From Lachnospiraceae bacterium (lineage in GTDB: Bacteria; Bacillota; Clostridia; Lachnospirales; Lachnospiraceae): a stretch of DNA of 64,000 nucleotides. Below, piece by piece: positions 18,211-28,010 of this stretch (its first letter is position 1; each line of letters begins with the position of its first letter). A program made the position numbers and the translations under genes. Location of the stretch: NCBI GenBank assembly GCA_902363675.1, contig CABJAV010000012.1, forward strand, positions 561-64,560, given 5' to 3'. Under the pieces are notes generated by a model. It made no database searches, was not told the DNA's origin, and worked only from the letters and a program-made list of their open reading frames with translations.

Positions 18211-19344
18211 ATGGTAAACATAGAGATATTACGTGACTATACATACACAAATACTATAGTTCCAAATGAATTCATCGATTTCTTTATGCCTGAGGCAAAC
18301 GGTGAATTTGTTAAGGTATATTTATATTTATTACGAAGCATGCAATCTCATGCATCAAATTGTACAATTTCTGCAATCGCTGATTGCTTTAATAATACAG
18401 AGATGGATGTCATCCGCGCTCTGCGCTACTGGCAGAAGACCGGATTGCTTCATTTAGAAGAGGAAAATGGTGAAATCTGTAAAATTCACTTTCTTCCTAT
18501 TCCAAATACAGAAACAAACACAAGTACAAAGGATGCCCCTGTCGTGCCACCGATTAGTGAGAACCTTGCACAGAATGTTCATTCTCTGCGAAGCAGTGTA
18601 CCGGAGATGCCTGTTTCGGCACCTTCTGCCGAGCCTGTCGCTACGCAAAAGCATCGGTATACAGCAGACGAAATTGCCGGTTTTCTGAAGAACGATGATA
18701 TTTCCGAATTATTCTTTATCGTAGAAACTTACATCAAGCATCCTCTGAGTGAGAACGACATGAATACTGTTCTGTTCTGGCATGAAGATCTTCATTTTTC
18801 TAATGATCTGATTGTATATCTGCTCGAATACTGTATCAGCAAAGGACACTCAAGCATGCGCTATCTGGACAAAGTAGCCATGGGCTGGCACGACAACAAT
18901 ATTACAACCGTGACGCAGGCCAAGGAAGATGCTGCCATACACAGTCAGGCATATTACGGTGTTATGAAAGCTTTGGGGATTACCGGACGCAGCCTTGTGG
19001 AAGCTGAGACAGCCTTTATCCGCAAATGGACCAAAGAATTCGCCTTTGATCTTCCGTTGATTCAGGAAGCATGTGCCCGTACCATTACCGCCACGCATCA
19101 GCCAAGTTTTGAATACACGGATTCTATCCTGACCAGCTGGCATAAGAATCATGTACATACATTGGAAGATATTAAAACTCTTGATGCAGCATATGCGAAA
19201 GCCAAAAAGACTGCTCCGCAGCCAAACGCTTCCGATTCTGCACCAGCTTCTGCACCTCGGAAGAACAGCTTCAATAATTTTAAGCCTCGCAGCTATGACT
19301 ACGAGCATCTGGAAGGAACATTGCTTTCTTCCACCAGTCACTAA
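18211..19344 (+). CDS. DnaD-like replication initiation protein
   Basis: The 377-residue protein has an N-terminal winged-helix-like part (residues 1-95), a low-complexity linker, and a DnaD/DnaB_2-type helical region repeated around 150-220 and 230-310. The closing pattern SYxDSILTSWHKNxV is similar to the YxxxIxxxW motif of that family. Such proteins remodel DNA and help load the helicase at origins and restart sites. ATG 18211 was chosen over 18175 because GGAGG lies 7 nt upstream. It is followed after 15 nt by a DnaC-like ATPase, its expected functional partner. Confidence 0.85.
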   Translation: MVNIEILRDYTYTNTIVPNEFIDFFMPEANGEFVKVYLYLLRSMQSHASNCTISAIADCFNNTEMDVIRALRYWQKTGLLHLEEENGEICKIHFLPIPNTETNTSTKDAPVVPPISENLAQNVHSLRSSVPEMPVSAPSAEPVATQKHRYTADEIAGFLKNDDISELFFIVETYIKHPLSENDMNTVLFWHEDLHFSNDLIVYLLEYCISKGHSSMRYLDKVAMGWHDNNITTVTQAKEDAAIHSQAYYGVMKALGITGRSLVEAETAFIRKWTKEFAFDLPLIQEACARTITATHQPSFEYTDSILTSWHKNHVHTLEDIKTLDAAYAKAKKTAPQPNASDSAPASAPRKNSFNNFKPRSYDYEHLEGTLLSSTSH

Positions 19345-19359
19345 TTCGGGGAGGATATT

Positions 19360-20346
19360 ATGCCACTTTCCAATTCACAATATGATGAAATCATGCGGGA
19401 ATATGATCAGCGTCAATTGCAGGACCGACGTATTCTTGACGAGCGACGCAAGGAAGTGTTTCAAAAGATTCCAAAGTTAAAAGAACTGGAATCAACCGTA
19501 GCATCCCGCTCTGTCAGACAGGCGCGCCTTTTACTGGACGGAGACACCTCCGCACTTACCGCGTTAAAAGAAGAACTTGCTGATTTAAGTCAGCAACGCG
19601 ACACACTTTTATCCGCCGGAGGCTTTGCTTCGAACTATCTTGATCCGGTCTACGAATGTCCGGATTGCAAAGATACCGGTTATATCGACGGCCGGAAATG
19701 CCATTGTTTCAGGCAGGCAATCATCAATACCGTGTATGCACAGTCCAATATTCGTGAAATACTGAGAAGGGAGAATTTTGATCATTTTTCCTATTCCTAT
19801 TATTCGGATGAGGACATCAGCCCGACAACCGGTCTGTCTGCTCTTGCAACTGCCCGTCATGCTGTGGAAGAATGCCATCATTTTATCGATGCCTTTGACA
19901 ACAAACCACAGAATTTGTTTTTCTATGGTGGAACCGGCGTGGGAAAGACTTTCCTGACCAATTGCGTGGCAAAAGAATTATTAGACAAGGGCTATTCTGT
20001 CATATACTTTACAGCCTTTCAATTATTTGATATATTAAGCAAAGGTGTATTTGAAAAAGATGCAGATGCTATCGCTGCGCACCAGAATATTTTCGATTGT
20101 GATCTTCTTGTCATTGATGATCTGGGAACAGAATTGAGCAATGCTTTTACGACATCACAATTGTTTTTGTGCGTAAACGAGCGCTTGTTGCGTCATAAAT
20201 CAACGATTATTTCAACCAACCTGAGCTTTCAGCAGATTGCTGATATTTACTCGGAGCGGACTTTTTCCCGCATTTGCGGTGACTATACAATGATTAAGCT
20301 TTTTAATCAGATGGATATAAGGATTCTCAAACAACAGAAACCTTGA
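19360..20346 (+). CDS. DnaC/DnaI-like helicase loader ATPase
   Basis: The 328-residue AAA+ protein has an N-terminal coiled coil (1-85), a Cys cluster CPDCKDTGYIDGRKCHC near 100-116 that fits a zinc finger, Walker A GGTGVGKT near 190, Walker B LLVIDDLG near 250 and a sensor STNLS near 286. It matches the DnaC/DnaI group that delivers the replicative helicase. It is co-transcribed with the DnaD-like gene (RBS GGGGAGG). Confidence 0.92.
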   Translation: MPLSNSQYDEIMREYDQRQLQDRRILDERRKEVFQKIPKLKELESTVASRSVRQARLLLDGDTSALTALKEELADLSQQRDTLLSAGGFASNYLDPVYECPDCKDTGYIDGRKCHCFRQAIINTVYAQSNIREILRRENFDHFSYSYYSDEDISPTTGLSALATARHAVEECHHFIDAFDNKPQNLFFYGGTGVGKTFLTNCVAKELLDKGYSVIYFTAFQLFDILSKGVFEKDADAIAAHQNIFDCDLLVIDDLGTELSNAFTTSQLFLCVNERLLRHKSTIISTNLSFQQIADIYSERTFSRICGDYTMIKLFNQMDIRILKQQKP

Positions 20347-20422
20347 TTTACGATAATAACCCTGTTTATTTTGCAGGTTATTACATATAAATATTGTTAC
20401 ATATTTTAATGGAGGACAAATC

Positions 20423-21604
20423 ATGCCAAACGACGAAAGAATTTTGGAAACTATGCCAACCGGTACCCTTGGACTAATTCCAACTGCCAGCTGCATGGAA
20501 TTAGGAAAGAAAGTAGACAGTTACCTGGCCACATGGAGAGAGCACCGCGAACACGAGCATCAGGACGATATCGCATTCAAGGAATACCACAAAGAGAGCT
20601 ATATCATCGAACCTCACATTCCACGTTTTGGTTCCGGAGAAGCAAAATGTGTCATTAATCAGTCTGTCCGAGGCTATGACCTCTATATTATGGTAGATGT
20701 TACCAATTACAGTATGACCTATTCCCTTTGTGGACATACCAATCATATGTCGCCGGATGATCACTTTGCAGACTTAAAGCGTGTCATTGCCGCTGTTGGT
20801 GGTAAAGCCCGCCGTATTACGGTTATCTTACCATTCCTGTATGAAAGCCGTCAGCATAGAAGAACTGCACGTGAATCCCTTGACTGTCCATTAGCATTAC
20901 AAGAGCTGTACAATATGGGAATTGACAACATCATTACATTTGATGCACATGACCCTCGTGTCGTAAACGCAATTCCACTGAATGGCTTCGAGAATGTAAT
21001 GCCTTCTTATCAGTTTATCAAAGGTATCTTAAAGAATGTAAAAGACTTAACTATTGATGCTGAACACTTAATGATTATCAGCCCGGATGAAGGTGCTACG
21101 AACCGTGCAATCTATCTTGCAAACGTACTTGGTGTTGACATGGGTATGTTCTACAAGAGACGTGATTTCAGTAAAGTCGTTGACGGACGTAACCCGATTG
21201 TAGCTCATGAATTCTTAGGTTCTAACGTAGAAGGCAAGGATGTCCTCATTATTGACGATATGATTTCTTCCGGTGAAAGTATGATTGATACCGCAAGAGA
21301 GTTAAAGAAGCGTAAAGCAAACCGTATTTTCGTTGTTTCCACTTTCGGTCTTTTTACAAATGGATTTGCTTCCTTTGATAAAGCTTACGAGGAGGGACTT
21401 ATATATCGTGTGGTTACTACAAACTTAATTTATCAGTCTCCTGAATTATTAAGCAAAGAGTACTACATCAGCTGTGATATGAGTAAATACATTGCATACA
21501 TTATTGATACTTTGAACCATGATTCTTCTATCAGCGATCTTCTGAATCCTTACGATCGTATTAAGAAGTATGTTAAGAAGTATAATGATGAAAAGAATGC
21601 ATAG
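20423..21604 (+). CDS. prs: Ribose-phosphate pyrophosphokinase, long variant
   Basis: Makes PRPP from ribose-5-phosphate and ATP. At 393 residues it is longer than the usual 310-320, with about 60 extra residues at the N-terminus. The PRPP-binding loop is VLIIDDMISSGESM, the KRR flexible-loop motif is present (YKRRDFSKV), and FDAHDPR replaces the usual DLHAxQ. The SPDxGGxxRA motif reads SPDEGATNRA. These substitutions mark a divergent subfamily; a second, classical prs may exist elsewhere. A weak AATAACC/GGTTATT hairpin lies upstream, and the RBS is TGGAGGA. Confidence 0.88.
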   Translation: MPNDERILETMPTGTLGLIPTASCMELGKKVDSYLATWREHREHEHQDDIAFKEYHKESYIIEPHIPRFGSGEAKCVINQSVRGYDLYIMVDVTNYSMTYSLCGHTNHMSPDDHFADLKRVIAAVGGKARRITVILPFLYESRQHRRTARESLDCPLALQELYNMGIDNIITFDAHDPRVVNAIPLNGFENVMPSYQFIKGILKNVKDLTIDAEHLMIISPDEGATNRAIYLANVLGVDMGMFYKRRDFSKVVDGRNPIVAHEFLGSNVEGKDVLIIDDMISSGESMIDTARELKKRKANRIFVVSTFGLFTNGFASFDKAYEEGLIYRVVTTNLIYQSPELLSKEYYISCDMSKYIAYIIDTLNHDSSISDLLNPYDRIKKYVKKYNDEKNA

Positions 21605-21702
21605 TCTTATTTTCGCAATTTCATAACTTTAGTGATTCGGAAATAATTTATATGAAATAATTAATACGAAATAAATTTAACGATTCACGCCACAAGGCAC
21701 AT

Positions 21703-21743
21703 AAAAAACTCACGGAGCATTATTCATACTTCGTGAGTTTTTT
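21703..21743. terminator. Bidirectional terminator between prs and the HD gene
   Basis: AAAAAACTCACG (21703-21714) pairs with CGTGAGTTTTTT (21732-21743). It works for both converging genes and overlaps the stop codon of the HD gene. Confidence 0.9.
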
Positions 21744-22356
21744 AGTCTTCTATAATATGTCCATTATCAAGATGTGGCTGTATGAAATTTTCATATGCAT
21801 ATTTCCACAAAACTTCTGATCCCTCCGCTGTATGTGCATTGCGTCCCAGGATCTGTGCAAGATGCACCTTATGTTCCTGCCATGCTTTTCCATCTGTGGA
21901 AGCATTTAAGTACATAGGCTGTATATTGTCCATCGTACGTGCAAACTTGGCTTCTGGTGTCTCCTGCGCTTCAAATTCAAGCCACAGATCATATAGCTTT
22001 TTGCCCTGGTCCTCTGGCAGCATACCATATATACGATCAGCAGCTTTCTGTTCTCTCTCCGCCTGCGTCTTTTTTCCCTCTTCATCATATGCATAGGTGT
22101 CACCCGCGTCGATTTCCACCAAATCATGAATCAGTAACATGCTGATGGTCTTTAACACGTCAATTTTCTGGTTCGCATATTCACTCAGCAAAAGTGTCAT
22201 GATTGCCATATGCCATGCATGTTCCGCATCATTCTCCTTACGTTTTGCATCTGTAAGGTAAGTCTGCCGTCCGATAAATTTTTCCTTATCAATTTCCCGG
22301 ATAAACGCAAATTGTTGATTTAATCGATTGATTTTCTCCTCATCATGATCCAACAT
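21742..22356 (-). CDS. HD-domain hydrolase (YfbR/HDDC2-like nucleotidase)
   Basis: The 204-residue cytoplasmic protein has an HD metal site: His in DAEHAWH near 44-48, the HD pair in LLIHDLVEIDAGD near 77-78, and a later Asp in RTMDNIQP near 143. This spacing fits the 5'-deoxynucleotidase YfbR/HDDC2 group, which removes phosphate from dNMPs. The substrate cannot be proved from sequence. It lies beside a prs gene but on the other strand, so any link to nucleotide metabolism is only positional. Confidence 0.85.
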   Translation of the reverse strand: MLDHDEEKINRLNQQFAFIREIDKEKFIGRQTYLTDAKRKENDAEHAWHMAIMTLLLSEYANQKIDVLKTISMLLIHDLVEIDAGDTYAYDEEGKKTQAEREQKAADRIYGMLPEDQGKKLYDLWLEFEAQETPEAKFARTMDNIQPMYLNASTDGKAWQEHKVHLAQILGRNAHTAEGSEVLWKYAYENFIQPHLDNGHIIED

Positions 22357-22502
22357 AATACACTCCTTTACACAATATACGCTATATTAGCCTGCAATGA
22401 ATTATAAAGATTATCTTGTTCCTCTAGTCGTCTAACTGTGAGGTACAAAAAACTTACTTTTCTTTTTCATTATAAACACAAACTTCTTTATCTGATATTA
22501 CC

Positions 22503-22540
22503 AAAAAAGTCCTCTTCTGCTTTCGCAGAAAAGGACTTCT
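22503..22540 (-). terminator. Terminator of the ribosomal run after rplQ
   Basis: AAGTCCT (22507-22513) and AGGACTT (22532-22538) form the outer stem, and CTGC-TTTC-GCAG the inner one. On the minus strand TTTTTT follows the structure. Confidence 0.88.
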
Positions 22541-22552
22541 ATACCGATTGGA

Positions 22553-23077
22553 TTATACTAACTCAAGAAGAACTTCAAGAGCTCCATCACCCTTACGCTG
22601 GCCAATCTTTACGATTCTTGTGTAACCACCGTTACGGTCTGCATACTTAGGAGCGATCTCATCAAATAACTTAGCTACAAGATCAACATCTTTTGTACCC
22701 TTCTTAGTTCCATCTGTAGTCTTTACAGAATAAAGAACCTTGAGCATCTCTCTTCTTGCATGAAGACGTGAAGGCTGATCCTTCTTGATTGTCTTCTCTA
22801 CTTCATCGTATACAGTAACTTTCTTACCATCTACAACTTCTTTTACTCTCTTGCCATCTTTGTCCTTGCGGGCAACCTTAGCTGTTACAGTAACTTCGTC
22901 GAAATTGTCTTTTTCACGAACAGCAGCTGCAATAAGACCTTCAGCGATCTTACGAACTTCTTTAGCCTTAGCTTCTGTTGTTACGATCTTACCGTTTGCG
23001 ATAAGAGCTGTTACCTGACCTCTTAATAATGCCTTTCTCTGGCTAGAGGTTCTGCTTAATTTACGATACTTTGCCAT
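22553..23077 (-). CDS. rplQ: 50S ribosomal protein L17, enlarged
   Basis: The core starts [20 protein letters not shown] and ends [14 protein letters not shown] as in all L17. At 174 residues it carries an insertion of about 55 mostly Lys/Asp-rich residues (about 55-110) relative to the usual 120, a trait known from Lachnospiraceae. I chose ATG 23077 because GGAGG precedes it; an upstream ATG (23092) overlaps that RBS. It is the last gene of the ribosomal run. Confidence 0.97.
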   Translation of the reverse strand: MAKYRKLSRTSSQRKALLRGQVTALIANGKIVTTEAKAKEVRKIAEGLIAAAVREKDNFDEVTVTAKVARKDKDGKRVKEVVDGKKVTVYDEVEKTIKKDQPSRLHARREMLKVLYSVKTTDGTKKGTKDVDLVAKLFDEIAPKYADRNGGYTRIVKIGQRKGDGALEVLLELV

Positions 23078-23266
23078 TTTATTTTCCTCCATTTGTGGGG
23101 TATCCGGCCACGCTCATCGGACTTACTTACCGAACCCATTCTTTGTTGTGCAATGCATTTCATACACTACATTAGCCACAAAGAGTAAGACAATCATGCT
23201 CCTTCGGACTTACTGATCTGCCTCTCTCTTCTGTAAATCGGTAAAAGGAGAAGAAGCAACTGCTTC

Positions 23267-24226
23267 TTATTCCTCTCCCTGATTCAACTCTAAACCTAAC
23301 TCTTTTAATTTAGCTAACACTTCTTCTAAAGACTTGCGACCAAGGTTACGAACCTTCATCATGTCTTCTGGTGTACGGTTGATCAACTCAGCAACTGTGT
23401 TGATTCCTGCTCTCTTTAAGCAGTTGTAAGAACGTACAGACAGTTCCAGTTCGTCGATATTCATCTCAAGAACTTTCTCCTGTGCATCATTCTCTTTTTC
23501 AACCATAACTTCTGCCTGCTGTGCAGCATCCGATAAATCGATGAAAAGATTTAAGTGCTCGCTTAACACCTTAGCAGCAAGGCTAACAGCCTCGTCTGGC
23601 TCTAAGGTTCCATTGGTATATACATCTAATGTAAGCTTATCATAGTCTGTAACCTGACCAACACGTGTATTCTCGATTGTAACGTTTACACGATCAACCG
23701 GAGTATAGATAGAATCGATTGCGATTACACCAATTGGTGTATCCTCAGTCTTATTCTTGTCAGCACTGATATATCCTCTACCCTTTGTGATGGTAAGTTC
23801 CATATATAACTTGCAATCAGCACCACCATTCAGATGTGCGATAACCAACTCAGGATTCATAATCTCGATATCCGAATCAACCTGGATATCTGCTGCAGTA
23901 ACAACGCCTTCACCTTCGAATTCAATGTAAGCAACTTTTGGTTCATTTGTAGAACTATTATTGCGGATAGCGAGGTTCTTGATGTTCATGATAATTTCAG
24001 TAACATCTTCCTTTACGCCTGGGATTGAACTAAACTCATGAAGAACTCCGTCAATCTTAACCTGACTAACAGCTGCTCCTGGCAATGAAGAAAGCATAAT
24101 TCTTCTCAATGAATTGCCAAGTGTTGTACCATATCCTCTTTCCAAAGGTTCTACAACAAATCTACCATATGTCTTGTCTTCTGAAATTTCAGCGATCTCA
24201 ATTTTTGGTTTTTCAAAATCGAACAC
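23267..24226 (-). CDS. rpoA: RNA polymerase subunit alpha
   Basis: The 319-residue protein has the N-terminal dimerisation domain ([20 protein letters not shown] near 35) and the C-terminal DNA-binding domain with [14 protein letters not shown] and [12 protein letters not shown]. Length and layout are normal. About 190 nt separate it from rplQ, an unusually long gap for this run, with no gene seen in it. Confidence 0.98.
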   Translation of the reverse strand: MFDFEKPKIEIAEISEDKTYGRFVVEPLERGYGTTLGNSLRRIMLSSLPGAAVSQVKIDGVLHEFSSIPGVKEDVTEIIMNIKNLAIRNNSSTNEPKVAYIEFEGEGVVTAADIQVDSDIEIMNPELVIAHLNGGADCKLYMELTITKGRGYISADKNKTEDTPIGVIAIDSIYTPVDRVNVTIENTRVGQVTDYDKLTLDVYTNGTLEPDEAVSLAAKVLSEHLNLFIDLSDAAQQAEVMVEKENDAQEKVLEMNIDELELSVRSYNCLKRAGINTVAELINRTPEDMMKVRNLGRKSLEEVLAKLKELGLELNQGEE

Positions 24227-24268
24227 TACAAAGTCCCTCCTTCTCGGGTTTACGATGCGCTAAACTAA

Positions 24269-24862
24269 TTACTTAGAATATAACTCGACGATAAGCATCT
24301 CATTTACTGGTACGTCGATCTGCTCACGTGTAGGTAATTCCTTAACAGTTCCCTGAAGCTTCTCAGCATCAACGTCTAACCACTCTGGAACAATTCTTCC
24401 ACCAGCAACTTCAACGATGTCTTTCATACGCTGAATGTTCTTCTTGCTCTCTTTGATTTCAATAACATCTCCAGCCTTAACTAAGTAAGAAGGAATGTTT
24501 ACAACCTTACCATTAACGGTAACAAATTTATGATCTACGATCTGTCTAGCTTCCTTACGGGTTCTTGCGAATCCAAGACGGAATACTACATTGTCAAGTC
24601 TTGACTCAAGGATTGTCATAAGGTTAAGACCTGTTAATCCTCTCATCTTATCAGCTTTCTTGTAGTAATTGCGGAAAGGTTTCTCTAATACACCATAGAT
24701 GAATTTAGCCTTCTGCTTTTCTCTTAACTGAAGTCCGTACTCAGATACCTTACGGTTTGCTCTCTGAAGATTTCTCTTAGACTTCTTATCATATCCTAAA
24801 TAACTTGGCTCTAAACCAAGGGATCTACATCTTTTCAGTACAGGTACTTTATTAACTGCCAT
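24269..24862 (-). CDS. rpsD: 30S ribosomal protein S4
   Basis: The 197-residue primary 16S rRNA binder has the S4 RNA-binding domain (residues 88-150, ESRLDNVVFRLGFARTRKEAR). The N-terminus lacks the Cys cluster of zinc-binding S4, so this is the metal-free type. S4 commonly represses its own operon in Firmicutes. Confidence 0.98.
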   Translation of the reverse strand: MAVNKVPVLKRCRSLGLEPSYLGYDKKSKRNLQRANRKVSEYGLQLREKQKAKFIYGVLEKPFRNYYKKADKMRGLTGLNLMTILESRLDNVVFRLGFARTRKEARQIVDHKFVTVNGKVVNIPSYLVKAGDVIEIKESKKNIQRMKDIVEVAGGRIVPEWLDVDAEKLQGTVKELPTREQIDVPVNEMLIVELYSK

Positions 24863-24881
24863 CTTAATCGATACCTCCTAA

Positions 24882-25277
24882 TTAAACTCTTCTGCGCTTT
24901 GGTGGACGGCATCCGTTATGAGGAACTGGAGTTACGTCTCTGATGGATGTAACTTCAAGACCGCAAGCGGAAAGGGCACGAATAGCTGCCTCACGTCCTG
25001 ATCCCGGACCTTTTACGAATACATCAACTGTCTTTAATCCGTGAATTAATGCTGCCTTTGTAGCAGTTTCTGCTGCCATCTGTGCAGCATATGGAGTAGA
25101 TTTCTTTGAACCTCTAAATCCAAGACCACCAGCACTTGCCCATGATAAAGCGTTTCCTTCAGTATCTGTAAGAGTTACAATTGTATTGTTGAAAGATGCC
25201 TGAATGTGTGCCTGTCCGCGTTCAACGTTTTTCTTTACGCGCTTTTTTGTTGTTTTCTTTGCAACGTTCTTAGCCAT
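24882..25277 (-). CDS. rpsK: 30S ribosomal protein S11
   Basis: This 131-residue platform protein of the small subunit has the conserved [29 protein letters not shown] core and ends [18 protein letters not shown] basic N-terminal tail precedes the globular domain. It lies between rpsM and rpsD, as usual. Confidence 0.98.
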   Translation of the reverse strand: MAKNVAKKTTKKRVKKNVERGQAHIQASFNNTIVTLTDTEGNALSWASAGGLGFRGSKKSTPYAAQMAAETATKAALIHGLKTVDVFVKGPGSGREAAIRALSACGLEVTSIRDVTPVPHNGCRPPKRRRV

Positions 25278-25306
25278 ATCTAAACTAACCTACTTTCTCA
25301 ATTTAA

Positions 25307-25675
25307 TTATTTCTTCTTATTTGCAACAGTTCTCTTAGGACCTTTTCTTGTTCTTGCGTTAGTCTTTGTCTTCTGTCCACGAACAGGAAGTCCTTTTCTG
25401 TGACGGATACCACGATAGCATCCAATCTCCTGAAGTCTCTTAATATTAAGAGCGATTTCTCTTCTCAAATCACCTTCTACAGTCTGTGTCTCATCGATGA
25501 CTGCGCTGATTCTCTTAACCTCTTCGTCAGTCAAATCTCTAACACGAGTGCTAGGATCTACATTAGCTGCCTCAAGGATACGGTTGGAACTTGTTCTACC
25601 GATTCCGTAGATGTAAGTTAAACCGATTTCTACACGTTTTTCTCTTGGTAAATCTACACCTGCAATACGAGCCAT
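25307..25675 (-). CDS. rpsM: 30S ribosomal protein S13
   Basis: This 122-residue head protein contacts tRNA and 50S at the subunit bridge. [21 protein letters not shown] at the start and the [22 protein letters not shown] tail region are diagnostic. It is the first gene after the internal promoter near 25845, with GGAGG before the ATG. Confidence 0.98.
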   Translation of the reverse strand: MARIAGVDLPREKRVEIGLTYIYGIGRTSSNRILEAANVDPSTRVRDLTDEEVKRISAVIDETQTVEGDLRREIALNIKRLQEIGCYRGIRHRKGLPVRGQKTKTNARTRKGPKRTVANKKK

Positions 25676-25999
25676 GTGTGTTTACACCTCCATAAAATTT
25701 TCCTGATTGTTAATAGTCATATGTATATCTGCAACAATATACGTTCTCCGAACCCATTTTCCACGCAGCTACGGTTGCACGTCCTGAAATGTGTGCATTT
25801 CAAATGAATTTCCATATTCGCATATTTGCCACCTGCCACTCGGTATTATAGCAAAATGACCAGAGATGCATCTGTTTATTATGAACAGCACTATATAGCG
25901 CTGCAGCCGCACATAATTACTTTGAAAATCATACGATTTTCATGTTGTGAAAAGAAAGTCCACAACGCACAAATAACAGGGTTATTGTTACTCTCGTAA
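25676..25999 (-). promoter_or_regulatory. Internal promoter and leader of rpsM-rpsK-rpsD-rpoA-rplQ
   Basis: This 324-bp stretch has no gene. On the minus strand TGCTATAAT (25853-25845) is an extended -10 with a weak -35, giving a leader of about 163 nt before rpsM. Hairpins GAAATG/CATTTC (25786-25801), GAAAATC/GATTTTC (25924-25941) and ACAGGGTTA/TAACCCTGT (25976-26009, covering the rpmJ stop) are visible. The leader may host S4 autoregulation, which I cannot prove. Confidence 0.6.
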
Positions 26000-26113
26000 T
26001 TAACCCTGTCTCTGCTTGTGCTTTGGATTCTCACAGATAATTCTGATGCTTCCTTTTCTCTTGATGACTTTGCACTTCTCGCAAATAGGTTTAACTGATG
26101 ATCTTACCTTCAC
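26000..26113 (-). CDS. rpmJ: 50S ribosomal protein L36, GTG start
   Basis: The 37-residue protein starts at GTG 26113 with AAAGGAGG upstream: [20 protein letters not shown] at the N-terminus, then a second Cys and a His ([11 protein letters not shown]). All four zinc ligands (C-x2-C, C, H) are present, so it is the zinc-binding form. It lies between infA and rpsM as usual. The GTG start and small size make it easy to miss. Confidence 0.97.
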   Translation of the reverse strand: MKVRSSVKPICEKCKVIKRKGSIRIICENPKHKQRQG

Positions 26114-26235
26114 AGCAAATCCTCCTTTCTCTATAAAAGCCCTATTTCCATAGGTTTCCACCCATTCCTAGGTACTTTTTCCAAAAGTGTCCGTATAACA
26201 TTATACACATCCACTCCATGGAAGTCAATATGTTT

Positions 26236-26454
26236 TTATTTATCTCTCCAAATAATTCTTCCCTTTGTAAGATCATATGGAGACATCTCAATTGTAACCT
26301 TATCTCCCGGCAGAATACGGATAAAATTCATACGAAGTTTTCCGCTGATTGTTGCCAGAATCTGATGGCCATTCTCGAGTTCTACTTTAAAGAAAGCGTT
26401 TGGAAGTTTTTCTACTACAACACCTTCTACTTCAATTACGTCTGCTTTTGACAT
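26236..26454 (-). CDS. infA: Translation initiation factor IF-1
   Basis: The 72-residue single OB-fold protein that binds the ribosomal A site. [13 protein letters not shown] at the start, [23 protein letters not shown] in the middle and KGRIIWRDK at the end fit the family. Here it directly follows map without the KOW-domain protein seen between them in some Clostridia. Confidence 0.98.
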   Translation of the reverse strand: MSKADVIEVEGVVVEKLPNAFFKVELENGHQILATISGKLRMNFIRILPGDKVTIEMSPYDLTKGRIIWRDK

Positions 26455-26493
26455 TTTTATTTCCTCCTGTTTGAAACATTCGATTTCCTGTTG

Positions 26494-27288
26494 TTAAAAG
26501 AGTTCCAGATATCCAGCCGCTTTTTCATCTTCCGTAAGCGAAAGAATTTCCGGCTTGCCTTCTGTTATAAGAATCGTATTCTCATAATGTGCAGATAATG
26601 AATTGTCTTCCGTCACAACGGTCCATTCATCATCCATCCAAAGCACATCTGCAGTACCGATATTGATCATCGGTTCTACCGCAAGTGTCATGCCCGGCTT
26701 CAGTTTGATTCCATGACGGAATCTCGATGGTCGGTAATTTGGAATTTCAGGTTCCTCGTGTAAATGGCTTCCTATTCCATGTCCACACAAATCTTCAACC
26801 ACCCCATATCCAAATTGCGCTGCGTAATCGCCTACCGCAGAAGAAATATCATAAAGATGATTTCCTGCCGTTGCCATTTTCATGCCTTCAAAAAAAGATT
26901 GTCTGGTTCGCTCAATCAGTAATTCAGCTTCTTTGCTGACCTCGCCAACAGCAACTGTTCTTGCCGCATCCGAATGATAACCTTCATATATTACGCCTGC
27001 GTCAAGACTGACTATGTCGCCTTCCTGGATAATCCTTGATTTCTTCGGAATTCCGTGGACCACTTCTTCATTTACAGAAACGCAAATGGAAGCAGGATAG
27101 CCACAATAATTCTTAAAAGAAGGTATACATCCGTAGCTTCGGATCATCTCTTCTCCCAACCGGTCAATGTCTAAAGTAGACATTCCTGGCTTAATTTCTT
27201 TTCCAAGACATTGATGTACTTCCGCAAGAATTTTTCCTGCCTTACGCATCAATTCTATTTCTTCGGAAGTCTTAATTGTTACTTTCAT
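26494..27288 (-). CDS. map: Methionine aminopeptidase, type I
   Basis: Removes the initiator Met from new proteins. The 264-residue protein has the metal ligands in SLDAGVIYEGYHSDAAR, the GHGIGSHLHEEP His, and Glu residues in LAVEPMI and HYENTILIT. It is about ten residues longer than usual at the C-terminus. Its RBS GGGAG lies inside the last codons of adk, so translation is coupled. Confidence 0.97.
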   Translation of the reverse strand: MKVTIKTSEEIELMRKAGKILAEVHQCLGKEIKPGMSTLDIDRLGEEMIRSYGCIPSFKNYCGYPASICVSVNEEVVHGIPKKSRIIQEGDIVSLDAGVIYEGYHSDAARTVAVGEVSKEAELLIERTRQSFFEGMKMATAGNHLYDISSAVGDYAAQFGYGVVEDLCGHGIGSHLHEEPEIPNYRPSRFRHGIKLKPGMTLAVEPMINIGTADVLWMDDEWTVVTEDNSLSAHYENTILITEGKPEILSLTEDEKAAGYLELF

Positions 27289-27290
27289 TC

Positions 27291-27935
27291 TTATTCTCCC
27301 AGAATAGCAACAATATCTGTGAATACATCATCCATCGGTTTTGTTCCATCGACAGATTTTAAGATTCCCTGATTTTTATAATAATCAATTAAAGGCTGTG
27401 TCTGCTCATGGTATACAGATAAACGCTTCTGAACCGTTTCTGGCTTATCGTCATCACGAAGTACTGTATCGCTTCCACACGCATCACATTTTCCTTCTAC
27501 CTTTGTAGGATTGAATACGATATGGTAAGTAGCTCCACAATTTAAGCATGCACGACGTCCTCCCATACGTTTTACAATGTTCTCATCCGGAACATCAACA
27601 TCGATTGCGTAATCCATTGTCTGATTGATCTTCTTCAGCGCTGCATCCAATGCTTCTGCCTGCGGAATTGTTCTTGGGAAACCATCTAAAACAAAACCAT
27701 TCTTGCAGTCATCCTGCTGAATACGATCCATAACCAGATCACATGTTAATTCGTCCGGTACAAGTGCGCCCTGATCCATATAAGTTTTTGCTTTTTTTCC
27801 TAACTCAGTGCCATTTTTGATATTTGCACGAAAAATGTCACCTGTTGAAATATGAGGAATCTGGTACTTTGCAGCAATCTGTTTTGCCTGCGTTCCTTTA
27901 CCAGCTCCCGGAGCCCCTAACATAATAATTTTCAT
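27291..27935 (-). CDS. adk: Adenylate kinase
   Basis: Interconverts AMP, ADP and ATP. The 214-residue protein starts [18 protein letters not shown] (P-loop), has the DGFPRT motif near 84-89 and a zinc-binding lid with CLNCG and CDACG. ATG 27935 was chosen over 27965 because it begins the conserved strand directly and has TGGAG upstream. It sits between secY and map, the standard Firmicutes order. Confidence 0.98.
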   Translation of the reverse strand: MKIIMLGAPGAGKGTQAKQIAAKYQIPHISTGDIFRANIKNGTELGKKAKTYMDQGALVPDELTCDLVMDRIQQDDCKNGFVLDGFPRTIPQAEALDAALKKINQTMDYAIDVDVPDENIVKRMGGRRACLNCGATYHIVFNPTKVEGKCDACGSDTVLRDDDKPETVQKRLSVYHEQTQPLIDYYKNQGILKSVDGTKPMDDVFTDIVAILGE

Positions 27936-28010
27936 ATATTTTTCTCCATTCTCTAAAATGCGCATTATATTATGAATGGAGATACTTTATTCAGTATCTC
28001 CAAAACATAA

